Assembly (NCBI RefSeq): GCF_900177535.1
Contig: NZ_FXAJ01000002.1
Coordinates: 744,001 to 808,000 of the forward strand
From: Priestia filamentosa
GTDB lineage: Bacteria > Bacillota > Bacilli > Bacillales > Bacillaceae_H
Reading direction: 5' to 3'
DNA length: 64,000 bases
Position 1 is the first letter of the stretch. Every line of letters starts with the position of its first letter. The position numbers and the translations under genes are program-made. Below are positions 1 through 9,033 of this stretch, in pieces. The notes below the pieces were generated by a model that saw nothing but the letters and a program-made list of their open reading frames with translations, was not told where the DNA came from and did no database searches.

Positions 1-348
1 ACTTAAAAAAATCCCCCCGCTCGCAGCAGCTAAGCCGTTCGCTTTACCTGCTGCAATCATAACCGAATCAAAAGCAGCGGACGGTCCCTGCACAATAGGT
101 AATTTTACTAGCTTAGTAGCCTGAATTAATGTCACTAACCCAGCTACAATGAATATAGCACTTACGATATTTGCCGATTGTGAAAGAGGTAAACCGATCA
201 TTGCAGCAACAAAGATAGGATCTAGCCAAACGTTTGAAACACAAACATGCTGCAATCCATAGAGAAAGGTTTTTGAAGACGACAATTTTTCATCCAATGC
301 TATCTTTTCTTCATAATGATTAGTAGTATCTTTTGCTTCTTCCTTCAT
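1..348 (-). CDS. NCS2-family nucleobase-type permease, N-terminal part
   Basis: This is the first ~116 residues of a membrane transporter whose gene runs off the left edge. A short acidic cytoplasmic start is followed by YGLQHV near residue 30, then hydrophobic segments and a VQGPSAAF stretch, all typical of the NCS2 (xanthine/uracil permease, SLC23) family, which imports nucleobases with cations. AAGGAG lies just upstream of the ATG at 348. A TPP riboswitch and a terminator lie in its leader, so expression should fall when thiamine pyrophosphate is plentiful. That suggests a thiamine precursor or pyrimidine as substrate, which is inference: the known thiamine-linked CytX belongs to a different family (NCS1). 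Confidence 0.8.
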   Translation of the reverse strand, partial: MKEEAKDTTNHYEEKIALDEKLSSSKTFLYGLQHVCVSNVWLDPIFVAAMIGLPLSQSANIVSAIFIVAGLVTLIQATKLVKLPIVQGPSAAFDSVMIAAGKANGLAAASGGIFLS

Positions 349-533
349 AGCTGTCTCCTTACGCTGTAGTGTTTACAATTCTGATCTAGGCTGCCATAAA
401 AACGGATATTTTGTTTTATTACATAAATTCCCCCTTCTGCTTTATCTCAGTTAATCCGTTCAAGTGCCTATTTTTTCTAGGATTTTTTAAAATAGGTTGG
501 CTCTAAAAGCACTCCAAACGAAAATAGAGCATA

Positions 534-566
534 ATAAAAACCAGGCCCACTTTTGGACCTGGTATA
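534..566 (-). terminator. Terminator below the TPP aptamer
   Basis: On the minus strand an ACCAGGTCC / GGGCCTGGT stem is followed by a run of T. It lies between the TPP aptamer and the permease start, the position expected for the expression platform of a transcription-attenuating riboswitch. Confidence 0.75.
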
Positions 567-591
567 GTATAGTAATAAAGAATAATGTTTA

Positions 592-686
592 TCTTAGCTA
601 CTTTCCTACGCTGGTATAATCCAGATCAGGTCCAAAGGGTTAAAAAACATCGGTTTTTCTCTCAGCCCCGTTTCGGGCACCCCTAG
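592..686 (-). promoter_or_regulatory. TPP riboswitch (THI element)
   Basis: Read on the minus strand, the segment has the conserved parts of the thiamine pyrophosphate aptamer in order: GGGGTGCCC, GGGCTGAGA, ACCCTTTGGACCTGATC and GGATTATACCAGCGTAGG. It ends about 25 nt before a terminator and about 245 nt before the permease start. TPP binding should favour the terminator and switch the permease off. Confidence 0.95.
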
Positions 687-794
687 TAGAATTGTATATT
701 TATTTATCGACTCTAATAATAACTTTAAAATCTAGATAAGTAAAGACTCATATAATGGTAGGAAACTTTATAGTCTATAAAAATAGATTAGCCT

Positions 795-1808
795 CTACTC
801 TTTTGATAAATAATCATAGACAGTTTCAGTTACAGGAACTCCTTCTCTCAGTCTCATTTCCTCTTTTACTTGCTCAGGCTCTCCTGGTACCATGACCTTT
901 GAAAACCCCTCGGCAGGTGTTATTTCATGAAGTTCCTTTATCATTTGATCCATATTGGCTAGAAATGTATCATGATCAGTGAAAATAGCCGGGTTAATGG
1001 CACATAAGAAATGTCCAAGTTTACGTTTCTTTGAATAGTCACCATACATTGCAGTAATATGAGGACCAAATGCTGCTCCAGCAAGTAGACCTGAAAGCAC
1101 ATCCACTACCATCGCAAGTCCATAACCTTTAGGCCCAGCAAATGGCAGCAAGGCTTTTACTTTGTGTGGATCTGTAGTCGGCTTTCCGTTACCGTCCACT
1201 CCCCAATCAGAAGGAATAGAGGTACCAGCTTCGCGCGCATGAAGGACTTTCCCAAAGGCGACATTGCTTGTAGCCATATCAAGAATCACTGGTTTATGTT
1301 CAAGAGCAGGAAAACCAAATGCGATTGGGTTTGTACCAAAAAAAGGATTAGCTCCACCAAATGGCACCACTACTTTATCTGTATGAGTCATAACCATACC
1401 AATCATTTTATGTTGGGCAGCTTGCTGGGCAAAATAAGACAATGCCCCGCAGTGACTGCTGTTAATAGCTGTTACCATCCCAATTCCGTTTTTATTTGCT
1501 AATTTGATAGCGTGGCTCATCGCTTCCTTAGCAACTACATGACCCATGCCATCATCACCATCAAAAACAGCAGCAGATGGAGCTGTATCTCTTATAGAAA
1601 ATTGGGGACTAGGGTTTAGCCCTCCTTCGGTTAAGCGTTTAACATAATGTTCCGTTCTTAGTACACCATGAGAACTGACTCCTCTTAAGTCTGCGTGAAT
1701 CAAAACATCTGCTACTACAGTCGCATGATCTTGGCGAAGACCAGCCTTTGTTAATTTCTTTCCAACAAGTTCCTTTAATTGATGATAAGCAACAATTACA
1801 TCTGTCAT
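795..1808 (-). CDS. allD: AllD-like ureidoglycolate/malate-type dehydrogenase
   Basis: A 337-residue NAD(P)-dependent dehydrogenase of the Ldh_2 (malate/L-lactate dehydrogenase 2) family. The RGVSSHG motif places the conserved histidine at residue 47 and a second one lies in [10 protein letters not shown] near 119. The central FGTNPIAF and C-terminal [16 protein letters not shown] blocks closely resemble E. coli AllD, which oxidises ureidoglycolate to oxalurate in allantoin breakdown. AAGGGGAG precedes the ATG. No other allantoin genes are visible, so the substrate is uncertain and another 2-hydroxyacid is possible. The gene lies upstream of, and in the same direction as, the riboswitch-controlled permease. 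Confidence 0.82.
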   Translation of the reverse strand: MTDVIVAYHQLKELVGKKLTKAGLRQDHATVVADVLIHADLRGVSSHGVLRTEHYVKRLTEGGLNPSPQFSIRDTAPSAAVFDGDDGMGHVVAKEAMSHAIKLANKNGIGMVTAINSSHCGALSYFAQQAAQHKMIGMVMTHTDKVVVPFGGANPFFGTNPIAFGFPALEHKPVILDMATSNVAFGKVLHAREAGTSIPSDWGVDGNGKPTTDPHKVKALLPFAGPKGYGLAMVVDVLSGLLAGAAFGPHITAMYGDYSKKRKLGHFLCAINPAIFTDHDTFLANMDQMIKELHEITPAEGFSKVMVPGEPEQVKEEMRLREGVPVTETVYDYLSKE

Positions 1809-2027
1809 TTGGCTAAACTCCCCTTTTTAGCATTTTCGTCTTCTTTTTTAATCTTCATGGCCTTTTTGAATTTTCCTTCTTAAATTAGCTTTTTCAAAGG
1901 AATGGGAGGGATAACTAGCGGTAAATATGTGAAAATTCCCCGCTTAGAGAACTAGATAGAAATAAACAAAACGCATCTATATAGGACTATGCAAGAAAGG
2001 ATAATGAAAAAACAGATCATCTTATCG

Positions 2028-2082
2028 CTAAATAAAAAAGAACCCATTTTGAAAATATATCATTCAAAACGGATTCCCACGT
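2028..2082 (-). terminator. Terminator of the 116-residue gene
   Basis: On the minus strand ATCCGTTTTGAA and TTCAAAATGGGT form a long stem followed by TTCTTTTTT. It lies ~95 nt past the stop of the small gene ending at 2175. The rest of the 1809-2174 gap shows nothing else recognisable. Confidence 0.65.
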
Positions 2083-2174
2083 TACTTTTCAGAAAAGGAT
2101 AATCTTGTTATTCTCTTCGGCGATTCAATTGGTACTTTGACCAGGCTCTTTTATAGTTATATTCTATTTATTGT

Positions 2175-2525
2175 TTATCCAGGGAATACTCTACGACAAG
2201 CTATATGTGCTGCCTGTACTCCTCCTCCTGCATTTATGGCTGCGCCAAGGGGACCACCAACAGACGCTCCATAAGCAGCTGCTCCTACAGTTACCATAGC
2301 CACACATTCATCAAAATCTGCTTCAGGATGAGAGTTTCTAAACATTACGGCTAAACCATCAGCATTTTCGCTAATCTTTTCTCGAATATCATCCGTAATT
2401 CCGTTTAAAATATTTTCACTTTCCTCAAAAGTGTAACTCAATCCGTTTTCAAAACCATTTACCGCATTATTTACAGCGTCGTTTACTGTACGACCTGCAC
2501 TTCTAAGCTTATCTTCAAATGACAT
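2175..2525 (-). CDS. Small protein with Gly/Ala-rich C-terminal half
   Basis: I do not recognise this 116-residue protein. The N-terminal ~60 residues are polar and look helical (repeated N, E, D). The last ~45 residues are small and apolar (VGAAAYGASVGGPLGAAINAGGG) and end in a short Cys/Arg tail, ACRRVFPG. There is a good ribosome site, AGGAGGAGC, just upstream of the ATG and a terminator after the stop, so it is probably a single-gene transcript. A leader-like polar half with a Gly-rich hydrophobic half recalls small membrane-active or bacteriocin-type peptides. No double-glycine cleavage site or export genes are evident, so this is only a resemblance. Confidence 0.7.
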   Translation of the reverse strand: MSFEDKLRSAGRTVNDAVNNAVNGFENGLSYTFEESENILNGITDDIREKISENADGLAVMFRNSHPEADFDECVAMVTVGAAAYGASVGGPLGAAINAGGGVQAAHIACRRVFPG

Positions 2526-2669
2526 ACGGTTGCTCCTCCTAAGGACTTAATTTATCAGATTCTTATATATCTTCCTCACTTATAAGAAATTATATTCGAT
2601 TCTTAAAAAAGGTTCTTAGGTATCTAAGTATCCTGAATCTCGAAGGAGAGCTTTTAAATTTTTATAATA

Positions 2670-2710
2670 AAGAAGAGGTATCAAAATCATTCGCTTTGAT
2701 ACCTCTTCTT
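2670..2710. terminator. Bidirectional terminator, perfect 16-bp stem
   Basis: AAGAAGAGGTATCAAA and its exact complement TTTGATACCTCTTCTT flank a 9-nt loop. It begins just past the stop of the hydrolase gene and can terminate that gene on the minus strand. Confidence 0.8.
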
Positions 2711-2713
2711 ATC

Positions 2714-3532
2714 TCATTCTATCCTTCCACTCATAAAACGAAGCACAGTTTTATTGAATTTTTCCACTTCATCCACAAACAGCGCATGGCTGCTGTTTTC
2801 AAAGAAAACGGTCTTGGCGTTTGGGATATGCTCCCCAACCCATGCAGGACCTCGCCAATCAAATACACTATCTTTTTGAGCTACTAATACTAAAGATGGT
2901 AAGTTAATGTGAGGTAAAAAGTCTCGCCAATCATACCGAGTATGATCAGCCATGATAGCAACTCGAGCAGATGGAGGCGTTTTTTCCATTTCAGTAAGCA
3001 TCATGTCCCTTTCCTTTTTTGAAAGGTCTGTCGAAATAATGGTGTTGATTTGATTTTGGTTAAAATGAGCTGTATCTAATTGAACTTGTGCTTTCATGTA
3101 TTGAAAGGAAGCATCATCATAGCAGCTAGCATGAGCGTACTTCCAGTCAAAATCATAATACTGTCTTGGTGTTTGCTGAACAAATATTGCTTTTCTCAGC
3201 CGTTCGTTTCCAAATAACTCAAGATAACTCCAAATCACTGGACATCCCAGCGACCAGCCTAGCACTGTTACATCCTGAAGATTGAGCTGAACAAGAACAT
3301 CATAAAGATCCCTCGCCAATCTTGGTACGTGATAACTGTGATCTGGTTTATCTGAATTACCGTGCCCTCGAAGATCAATTGTGATAACGCGTGCGTGCTT
3401 TGCTAAACATTCCATATTTCGTTGGAAAAAGCGTCCTGAAAAGCCCCATCCGTGAATCATCACTAAGGGACGCCCTTCTCCGTGCTCCTCATAATATATA
3501 TTTGTTCCATCATTTGTTTGAACAGTAGGCAT
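2714..3532 (-). CDS. Alpha/beta-fold hydrolase
   Basis: A 272-residue cytoplasmic alpha/beta hydrolase without a signal peptide, related to esterases and non-haem haloperoxidases. HGWG near residue 27 is the oxyanion strand motif. The nucleophile elbow is GWSLG with Ser94. The acid is probably Asp221 in AQKDSVFD, and the base is His249 in SSHALF. RGHGNSDKP is also typical of the family. The natural substrate cannot be read from the sequence. The gene stands alone, with a terminator directly after the stop. Confidence 0.88.
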   Translation of the reverse strand: MPTVQTNDGTNIYYEEHGEGRPLVMIHGWGFSGRFFQRNMECLAKHARVITIDLRGHGNSDKPDHSYHVPRLARDLYDVLVQLNLQDVTVLGWSLGCPVIWSYLELFGNERLRKAIFVQQTPRQYYDFDWKYAHASCYDDASFQYMKAQVQLDTAHFNQNQINTIISTDLSKKERDMMLTEMEKTPPSARVAIMADHTRYDWRDFLPHINLPSLVLVAQKDSVFDWRGPAWVGEHIPNAKTVFFENSSHALFVDEVEKFNKTVLRFMSGRIE

Positions 3533-3648
3533 AACTCTTATCTCTCCTTTTGACCGCTTTTTAAAGCTTACAGATATTAATAAAAAACCTGTTCCAAAAG
3601 AAGATTTCCCTTGAGATATTCCGATAAACGTAAAATAACCAACTAATC

Positions 3649-3893
3649 TTATTTATTGAATTGAGTTTCACTAGAACTAAAGGTTTCCTTGTGTAATATG
3701 CTAAATATATATCCGCCTAATCCTCCTAAAAGGGACGGAATCAACCATCCTAATCCTATATCACACATTTGAAGAAGCTCGTTGAAAAGATGATGAATTA
3801 CTTTAATTTGTACTCCAGCAGCATTTAAGCCGTCAAATAAGCTAACAAAAAAAGTAAGAATTAAACTCCCGTGATAGACTTCTCTTCTTCCTT
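3649..3893 (-). pseudogene. brnQ: C-terminal remnant of a BrnQ branched-chain amino acid carrier
   Basis: A stretch of ~80 in-frame codons without a start encodes SLFDGLNAAGVQIKV, LGWLIPSLLGGLGG and a hydrophilic tail ending at a stop at 3649. This matches the end of LIVCS-family sodium-coupled branched-chain amino acid carriers (BrnQ, ~440 residues). In-frame stops lie upstream and no other part of the gene is present, so it is a deletion remnant between the hydrolase and TetR genes. Confidence 0.72.
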
Positions 3894-3902
3894 AAAACAG
3901 AT

Positions 3903-3940
3903 TTATTAAAAGAACAGTCTTTATCCGGTTGTTCTTTTAA
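3903..3940 (-). terminator. Terminator-like hairpin after the TetR gene
   Basis: ATTAAAAGAAC and GTTCTTTTAAT form an 11-bp perfect stem. It lies about 80 nt beyond the stop of the TetR gene on the minus strand. Confidence 0.5.
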
Positions 3941-4017
3941 TCTTTTCCAATTCCCATAAATTCTTTCTATATTATATTTTTATGCTGTGAAAAAAACACA
4001 AGCCAATCCATCATCCG

Positions 4018-4632
4018 TTAGCTTCTATCTTCTCCTCCAATATACTCGAACGAATGAATATGGGTTTTTGTTAAATCAATAACTTCTTTAATAAATTCCT
4101 CTTGGGTTTCTTTAAAACCATTGTGAATCCAATTATGAAGGAGCCCGTAAAAACCATAAGCTGTATAACGTTTGAAATAATCCATATTAACGGTGATATT
4201 GTTGATCGTTTCAAAAACAAATTGCTCTTTATAGATTTTTAAGATGGTCTGGGGAAAGCGAGTATGTAATCCTGGTAACGTATCCTCATAGTTAATTAAT
4301 TCAAAGAAATTTCGGTTTTTATAAATATAAGAAACAATATTAAAAGATGGTTCATTTAGCTTAGTTGTATACACCTTTCGTCCGCGTATATGTGGTCTCC
4401 CCACTGAAAACTCTAACCCTTGAAGCATAGAAAGTAGTAAATCTTCAGCTAATTCCAATTTATCTAGGTAATGAATATAAAAGGTACTGCGGTTATAAGC
4501 AGCATAATCAACAATGTTTTTGACAGTAACAGAATGATAGCCCTTTTCTTTGATAAGTTCAATTAAAGCTTGCTTCAAATGTGTCTTTGTCCGATTTTGT
4601 CGTTGAGATGTCGCATTTTGTTCATGATTCAC
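4018..4632 (-). CDS. TetR/AcrR-family repressor
   Basis: A 204-residue TetR-type regulator. Residues ~15-62 form the DNA-binding domain (LIELIKEKGYHSVTVKNIV, then NRSTFYIHYLDK). The remainder is a helical ligand-binding and dimerisation part with a C-terminal domain like the TetR_C groups of Firmicutes. It is divergent from two SDR genes, and a perfect palindrome sits in the shared intergenic region. Control of its own gene and of the SDR genes is therefore likely. The inducer is unknown. Confidence 0.88.
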   Translation of the reverse strand: MNHEQNATSQRQNRTKTHLKQALIELIKEKGYHSVTVKNIVDYAAYNRSTFYIHYLDKLELAEDLLLSMLQGLEFSVGRPHIRGRKVYTTKLNEPSFNIVSYIYKNRNFFELINYEDTLPGLHTRFPQTILKIYKEQFVFETINNITVNMDYFKRYTAYGFYGLLHNWIHNGFKETQEEFIKEVIDLTKTHIHSFEYIGGEDRS

Positions 4633-4667
4633 GAAAAAACCTCCCTCAAAATAGACAGATTCATGAT

Positions 4668-4690
4668 AAGTGTCTAACTGCTAGACACTT
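4668..4690. promoter_or_regulatory. Palindromic operator, probably for the TetR protein
   Basis: AAGTGTCTA, five bases, TAGACACTT: a perfect 9-bp inverted repeat between the divergent TetR (start 4632) and SDR (start 4826) genes. Size and position fit a TetR-family operator. Confidence 0.7.
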
Positions 4691-4825
4691 AATGATATCT
4701 TAATGATTGTTAAATGTGAACAAAGGAGTACAATTAAATTGTGAACAAAACAGCACAGATATAAATTATATCTAGCTATTTCCCTTGAAATATGATAAGG
4801 AAATTTTATATTAGGAGGAATTAAG

Positions 4826-5563
4826 ATGGGAAAATTACAAGATAAAGTAGCTGTCATCACTGGGGGAGCATCTGGTATTGGAGCAGCAACAGCACGTTTA
4901 TTTGTATCAGAAGGGGCAAAAGTGGTCCTTGTAGATTTAAATGAAGAAAAAGGAAAAGCTTTTGAGGAAGAGTTGAAAGCGCTTAATGCCGAAGCTCTTT
5001 TCATAAAAACAGATATTACGAGCGAAGAAGAGGTTGAAAATCTATTTAAGAAAACAGTTGAAACATTCGGTAAAGTAGATATCGTCTTCAATAATGCAGG
5101 GATAGGCCGCGTGCATCCTTCACACGATTTAGAGTACTCAGAATGGCGAAAAACGGTCAATGTTGACTTAGATGGTGTCTTTTTAGTAGCCCGTGGAGCA
5201 ATTCGGGAAATGTTACAAACAGGCTGTGGTGCAATTGTGAATACAGCTTCTATGTATGGTTGGGTTGGATCACCTGGTTCAGCAGCTTATAATGCAGCAA
5301 AAGGTGGCGTAATTAACTTAACTCGTTCACTTGCGCTTGAATATGCAGAAAAAAATATTCGTGTCAATGCACTATGCCCTGGTTTCATTGATACACCTAT
5401 TATACCAGAAGAAGATAAGCAAGTTTTAGCTGCAACAACACCGTTAAAACGTCTTGGTAAATCAGAAGAAATGGCAAAAGCAGTATTGTTTATGGCTTCT
5501 GATGATTCTTCATTTATGACGGGTAACAGTTTAACTGTTGATGGTGGGTATACCGCTCAATAA
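4826..5563 (+). CDS. SDR-family oxidoreductase
   Basis: A classical short-chain dehydrogenase/reductase of 245 residues. The Rossmann motif TGGASGIG lies at ~12-19, NNAGIG at ~89-94, the catalytic Ser in NTASMYG, and Tyr/Lys in YNAAKGG at ~153-157. PGFIDTPI and TVDGGYTAQ near the end are usual for FabG/glucose dehydrogenase-like members. The acidic residue after the second strand (VDLNEEKG) favours NAD over NADP. A strong ribosome site TTAGGAGG precedes the ATG. Divergence from the TetR gene and the shared palindrome suggest TetR control. The substrate is unknown. Confidence 0.9.
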   Translation: MGKLQDKVAVITGGASGIGAATARLFVSEGAKVVLVDLNEEKGKAFEEELKALNAEALFIKTDITSEEEVENLFKKTVETFGKVDIVFNNAGIGRVHPSHDLEYSEWRKTVNVDLDGVFLVARGAIREMLQTGCGAIVNTASMYGWVGSPGSAAYNAAKGGVINLTRSLALEYAEKNIRVNALCPGFIDTPIIPEEDKQVLAATTPLKRLGKSEEMAKAVLFMASDDSSFMTGNSLTVDGGYTAQ

Positions 5564-5693
5564 TAAAGATTCACGATTATGTTTTGTCTAAAACTTAAAA
5601 TTTAGAAACTAAAAATACTTTTGATTAAAAATATTTAAGCTATATTAAGAGTTCAGTTTAGAAAACTAGAATCTATCGGGGTGATTGATTAAA

Positions 5694-6464
5694 ATGACAT
5701 TTCCAGTATTAGAAGGTAAAGTAGCTATTATAACAGGTGCAGCAATGGGGATGGGACTTGCGACTGCAAAACTTTTTGCCGAAGCAAAAGCAAAAGTAGT
5801 TATAGCAGATTTTAACGAAGAAAAAGGAAAAGCAGCCGTCTCTGAGATTGAAGCTAACGGAGGAACAGCTTATTTTGTAAAAGTTGATATTTCTAAATCT
5901 GATCAAGTGCAAGAGATGGTAGCTAAAACAGTTGAGAAATATGGACGTCTTGATGTGGCTATTAACAATGCGGCTCTAACACCAGATAACGCTCCTGCCT
6001 CTGAGTTTGATGAGGAGTATTGGAAGAAACTAATTTCCATTGATCTTACGGGAACAGCATTATGTATGAAATATGAATTACAACAAATGATTAAACAAGG
6101 CCAAGGCGGAAGTATTGTTAATATATCATCTGTAAGTGGTTTCCGTCCTCAGCCAAATAATATTGCTTATGTAGCGGCTAAACACGGAGTTGTAGGCATG
6201 ACTAAAGTTGCTGCATTGGAAAATGGGGATAAAAATATCCGAGTTAACTCAGTAGCCCCTGGAGCGATTGATACACCTATGTTAAGAGGATCATTGGAAG
6301 AAACTGGACAAACTGAAGAAGAATTTGCTCCTCAGCTTAGTTTATTAGGTCGATTTGGTCAACCTAGAGAAATTGCTCAAGCAAGCCTATGGTTAGCTTC
6401 AGATTTATCTTCTTATGTGACAGGTACAACGATTCACGTTGATGCAGGTTATACTAGCCGCTAA
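5694..6464 (+). CDS. SDR-family oxidoreductase, second copy
   Basis: A second classical SDR of 256 residues with TGAAMGMG at the coenzyme site, NNAALT, a Ser in NISSVSG and the catalytic pair in YVAAKHG. It resembles its neighbour throughout (FNEEKGKA, VAPGAIDTPM, HVDAGYTSR), so the two are probably paralogues acting in one pathway. I chose the ATG at 5694 because GGGGTGATT lies at proper spacing; a TTG at 5685 is also in frame. It follows the first SDR by ~130 nt and is closed by a strong terminator. Confidence 0.9.
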   Translation: MTFPVLEGKVAIITGAAMGMGLATAKLFAEAKAKVVIADFNEEKGKAAVSEIEANGGTAYFVKVDISKSDQVQEMVAKTVEKYGRLDVAINNAALTPDNAPASEFDEEYWKKLISIDLTGTALCMKYELQQMIKQGQGGSIVNISSVSGFRPQPNNIAYVAAKHGVVGMTKVAALENGDKNIRVNSVAPGAIDTPMLRGSLEETGQTEEEFAPQLSLLGRFGQPREIAQASLWLASDLSSYVTGTTIHVDAGYTSR

Positions 6465-6531
6465 AGAATGTAAATACAAAAGCAATCTAAGCCTTTTTCT
6501 TATTACAGTCTTCAGCTATTTATTGAGGAGT

Positions 6532-6571
6532 AAAAAGGGTGTGTAGTTTTTAATACTACACACCCTTTTTA
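6532..6571. terminator. Bidirectional terminator between converging genes
   Basis: AAAAAGGGTGTGTAG and CTACACACCCTTTTT form a 15-bp perfect stem with flanking A and T runs. It serves the SDR gene from the left and the M42 peptidase gene from the right. Confidence 0.88.
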
Positions 6572-6587
6572 TTACGCAGAATGATAA

Positions 6588-7712
6588 TTATATGAAACTT
6601 AAATCCTTCGTTCCATTATCAAGAACAATTCCCTTTACAATCTTTAGAACTCCTTCGGCATCATTTAAATTCACTAATTCTACTGGGGAGTGGGAATACC
6701 TACGTGGTGTCGAGACGATGCCTACAGGTACCCCTTTATTTGTTAAAGCTAAACTAGCAGCATCTGTTGTATAGAAATCTCCGAGTAATGTAAGAGTTTG
6801 TAATGAAACATTTGCTTTTTCTGCTTGCTCTTCAATCATTTCTCTTACTTTTGGATGGATATGGTTAAATATCATTGTTCCGCTAACACTATCTGCAAGG
6901 GGACAAGCAGGACCTCTTCCGAGATAAACAGGAAGTGATCTTTCTGTATCAATATCTGGAGTATCGCCTGCTGGTATTGTGTCTAAAACAATCGCGTAAT
7001 CAGGATTTATTGCATTTCCAGCCGTAACCGCTCCTCGAAGCCCGACTTCCTCTTGAACAGTTATTACACCATATAAAGTCCCTTCAAACTCTAACCCTTC
7101 TATTTCCTTAAATAATTCGATTAAAATTGCGCAGTGAATGCGATTATCTATTGATTTTGTCGAGATAAGATTTTTATCTGCCATTTCCATGAAATCACTT
7201 TGAAAAACAATAGGATCTCCAACCCTAATCCCTAGATTTTCTACTTCTTGTCTAGATGAAAGACCTACATCAATATAGCATTCACGAGTTGTTTTAACTT
7301 TTCTACTTTCTTCAGGTGTTTGCATGTGTCCAGCTTTTATTCCAATAATTCCTGGTATTTTATTTGTTGTTATCCAAACTTTTCTCCCCAATAATAGCTG
7401 ATCAGAAACTCCTCCTACTTTATCAAATATAATAAAGCCGTTTGGCAGAATATTTTTAACGCAGAAACCTACTTCATCAGAATGAGCGGAAATCATAAGT
7501 TTTGGTCCTTGCCCAGCGCCATATTTAATAGCGATAACATTTCCATTGTGATCGACTTCTACTTTATCTGCATATGGGGTCAACTTTTCTTTTAAATATT
7601 TCACTACTTCTTGTTCTGTACCAGAAACTCCAACAATGCTTGTTAAATCCCGTAATGTTTCCTTGATTCTTTCTTTTGAATTTCGAATGCTCCCTACAAC
7701 TTTTTCCATCAT
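6588..7712 (-). CDS. M42-family metallo-aminopeptidase
   Basis: A 374-residue cytoplasmic M42 (glutamyl aminopeptidase/YsdC-type) enzyme that removes N-terminal residues from peptides using two metal ions. Visible metal and catalytic motifs are SAHSDEVG (His, Asp), STKSIDNR (Asp), the EE pair in TVQEEVGLRGA, VLDTIPAGD, and the last His in RRYSHSPVE. The length is normal. AAGGAGAT lies before the first of two ATG codons. It is the last gene of the operon beginning with yhjC, 18 nt after the M20 gene, and would process the peptide products inside the cell. Confidence 0.9.
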   Translation of the reverse strand: MMEKVVGSIRNSKERIKETLRDLTSIVGVSGTEQEVVKYLKEKLTPYADKVEVDHNGNVIAIKYGAGQGPKLMISAHSDEVGFCVKNILPNGFIIFDKVGGVSDQLLLGRKVWITTNKIPGIIGIKAGHMQTPEESRKVKTTRECYIDVGLSSRQEVENLGIRVGDPIVFQSDFMEMADKNLISTKSIDNRIHCAILIELFKEIEGLEFEGTLYGVITVQEEVGLRGAVTAGNAINPDYAIVLDTIPAGDTPDIDTERSLPVYLGRGPACPLADSVSGTMIFNHIHPKVREMIEEQAEKANVSLQTLTLLGDFYTTDAASLALTNKGVPVGIVSTPRRYSHSPVELVNLNDAEGVLKIVKGIVLDNGTKDLSFI

Positions 7713-7730
7713 TCAACATCTCCTTATAAT

Positions 7731-8948
7731 TTAGAAACCTACTTCTTTTTGGAGTTCAGGGGTTACCAAGCCGTCTGATATATAATTCAAACATGCTGAA
7801 ACAAATAATTGACCAATCGTTAAAATAGCTCGTTCATCAACGTCAAACTTTGGATGATGATGAGGATAGCTCTTATCCCCTTCCTCATCTCTTCCCCCTA
7901 CCCAGAAAAAGGTTCCTGGAACTTTTTGTAGATAGTAAGAAAAATCCTCCATCCCCATATGAGGCGGTTCATGCCCGACTTTTTCATCACCAAAAAGTTT
8001 TTTTGCTAATTGTTCAATTCTTTTGGTTTCTTCCGGATGGTTCCAAACAGATGGATAACCTCTTTCATATTTATATTGAAATGAAGCTCCCGCACTTTCA
8101 CAGGCAGCTGCTGTTATTTGTCCAATTGATTTCTCGATTAAATCTTGAACATCTTTATCAAAAGTTCGAACAGTTCCTTTCATTTTAGCTGTATCTGGGA
8201 TAACATTATAAGCTTCTCCACCATTAAACGAACCAACTGTCACAACTGCAGGCTTTAGAGGATCAACTCGTCTGCTGACAATTTGCTGTAGATTCAATAG
8301 GATTTGACTTCCTACTACAAGTGGATCTACAGTTAAATGGGGTGTAGCTCCATGCCCTCCTGCCCCATATATGTCTATTTCGAAGGTATCCCCAGCAGCC
8401 ATTAGATGCCCTTCACCTACGCCAACAGTTCCAAACGGAAGGTGGGAAGCAACATGAGCCCCATAAATTACATCTACTCCACTAAGACATCCATCTTCAA
8501 TCATTGCCTTCGCTCCGCCTGGGATCACCTCTTCAGCAAATTGGTGAATGAAAATAACATTCCCTTCAAGTTCATCCTTTACTTCACTTAATACTTTAGC
8601 TACCCCAAGTAAGGCTGCCGTATGAATATCATGGCCACATGCATGCATAACTCCAGGAATGCGAGATTTGTAATCTACTCTTTTTTCATCCTGAATGGGC
8701 AGAGCATCGAAATCAGCACGAAATGCCACCGTTTTCCCAGGCTTTCCTCCTCTTAAAATCCCCATCACTCCCCTGCCCCCCACTTCTGTCCTAACTTCTA
8801 ATCCTAACTGGGTTAGAAAATCAGCTACTTTTCTAGGTGTTTCCTTTTCTTGAAAGGAAAGTTCAGGATACATATGGAGATCTCTGCGAAATGTTACTAA
8901 CTCTGGATATATTTCTTGGAGTCTAGCAAACAATTTTTCCGTCATCAT
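7731..8948 (-). CDS. M20-family amidohydrolase (N-acyl amino acid or hippurate type)
   Basis: A 405-residue M20D amidohydrolase, the group that includes hippurate and N-acyl-amino acid hydrolases. Zn-binding motifs are ACGHDIHTA (~103-111) and the HQFAEEVIPGGA block with the catalytic Glu. The dimerisation-domain GHGATPHLTVDP and the late GMEDFSYY and HHHPKFDVDE also match. It probably hydrolyses an acylated amino acid or small amide taken up by the symporter encoded just upstream. There is no signal peptide, so it acts in the cytoplasm. Confidence 0.9.
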   Translation of the reverse strand: MMTEKLFARLQEIYPELVTFRRDLHMYPELSFQEKETPRKVADFLTQLGLEVRTEVGGRGVMGILRGGKPGKTVAFRADFDALPIQDEKRVDYKSRIPGVMHACGHDIHTAALLGVAKVLSEVKDELEGNVIFIHQFAEEVIPGGAKAMIEDGCLSGVDVIYGAHVASHLPFGTVGVGEGHLMAAGDTFEIDIYGAGGHGATPHLTVDPLVVGSQILLNLQQIVSRRVDPLKPAVVTVGSFNGGEAYNVIPDTAKMKGTVRTFDKDVQDLIEKSIGQITAAACESAGASFQYKYERGYPSVWNHPEETKRIEQLAKKLFGDEKVGHEPPHMGMEDFSYYLQKVPGTFFWVGGRDEEGDKSYPHHHPKFDVDERAILTIGQLFVSACLNYISDGLVTPELQKEVGF

Positions 8949-9033
8949 AAATATTCTCCTTAGTATAGATTTAGTTATATAGCAGACGAAAACAATTAGT
9001 TTAAAGTCTACTTATGTTCATATACTTTTCTTC

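Noticed and set aside
4681-5160. Open frame on the minus strand opposite the first SDR gene
   Set aside because: Antisense to a clear SDR gene and without a ribosome site; a codon-bias shadow.
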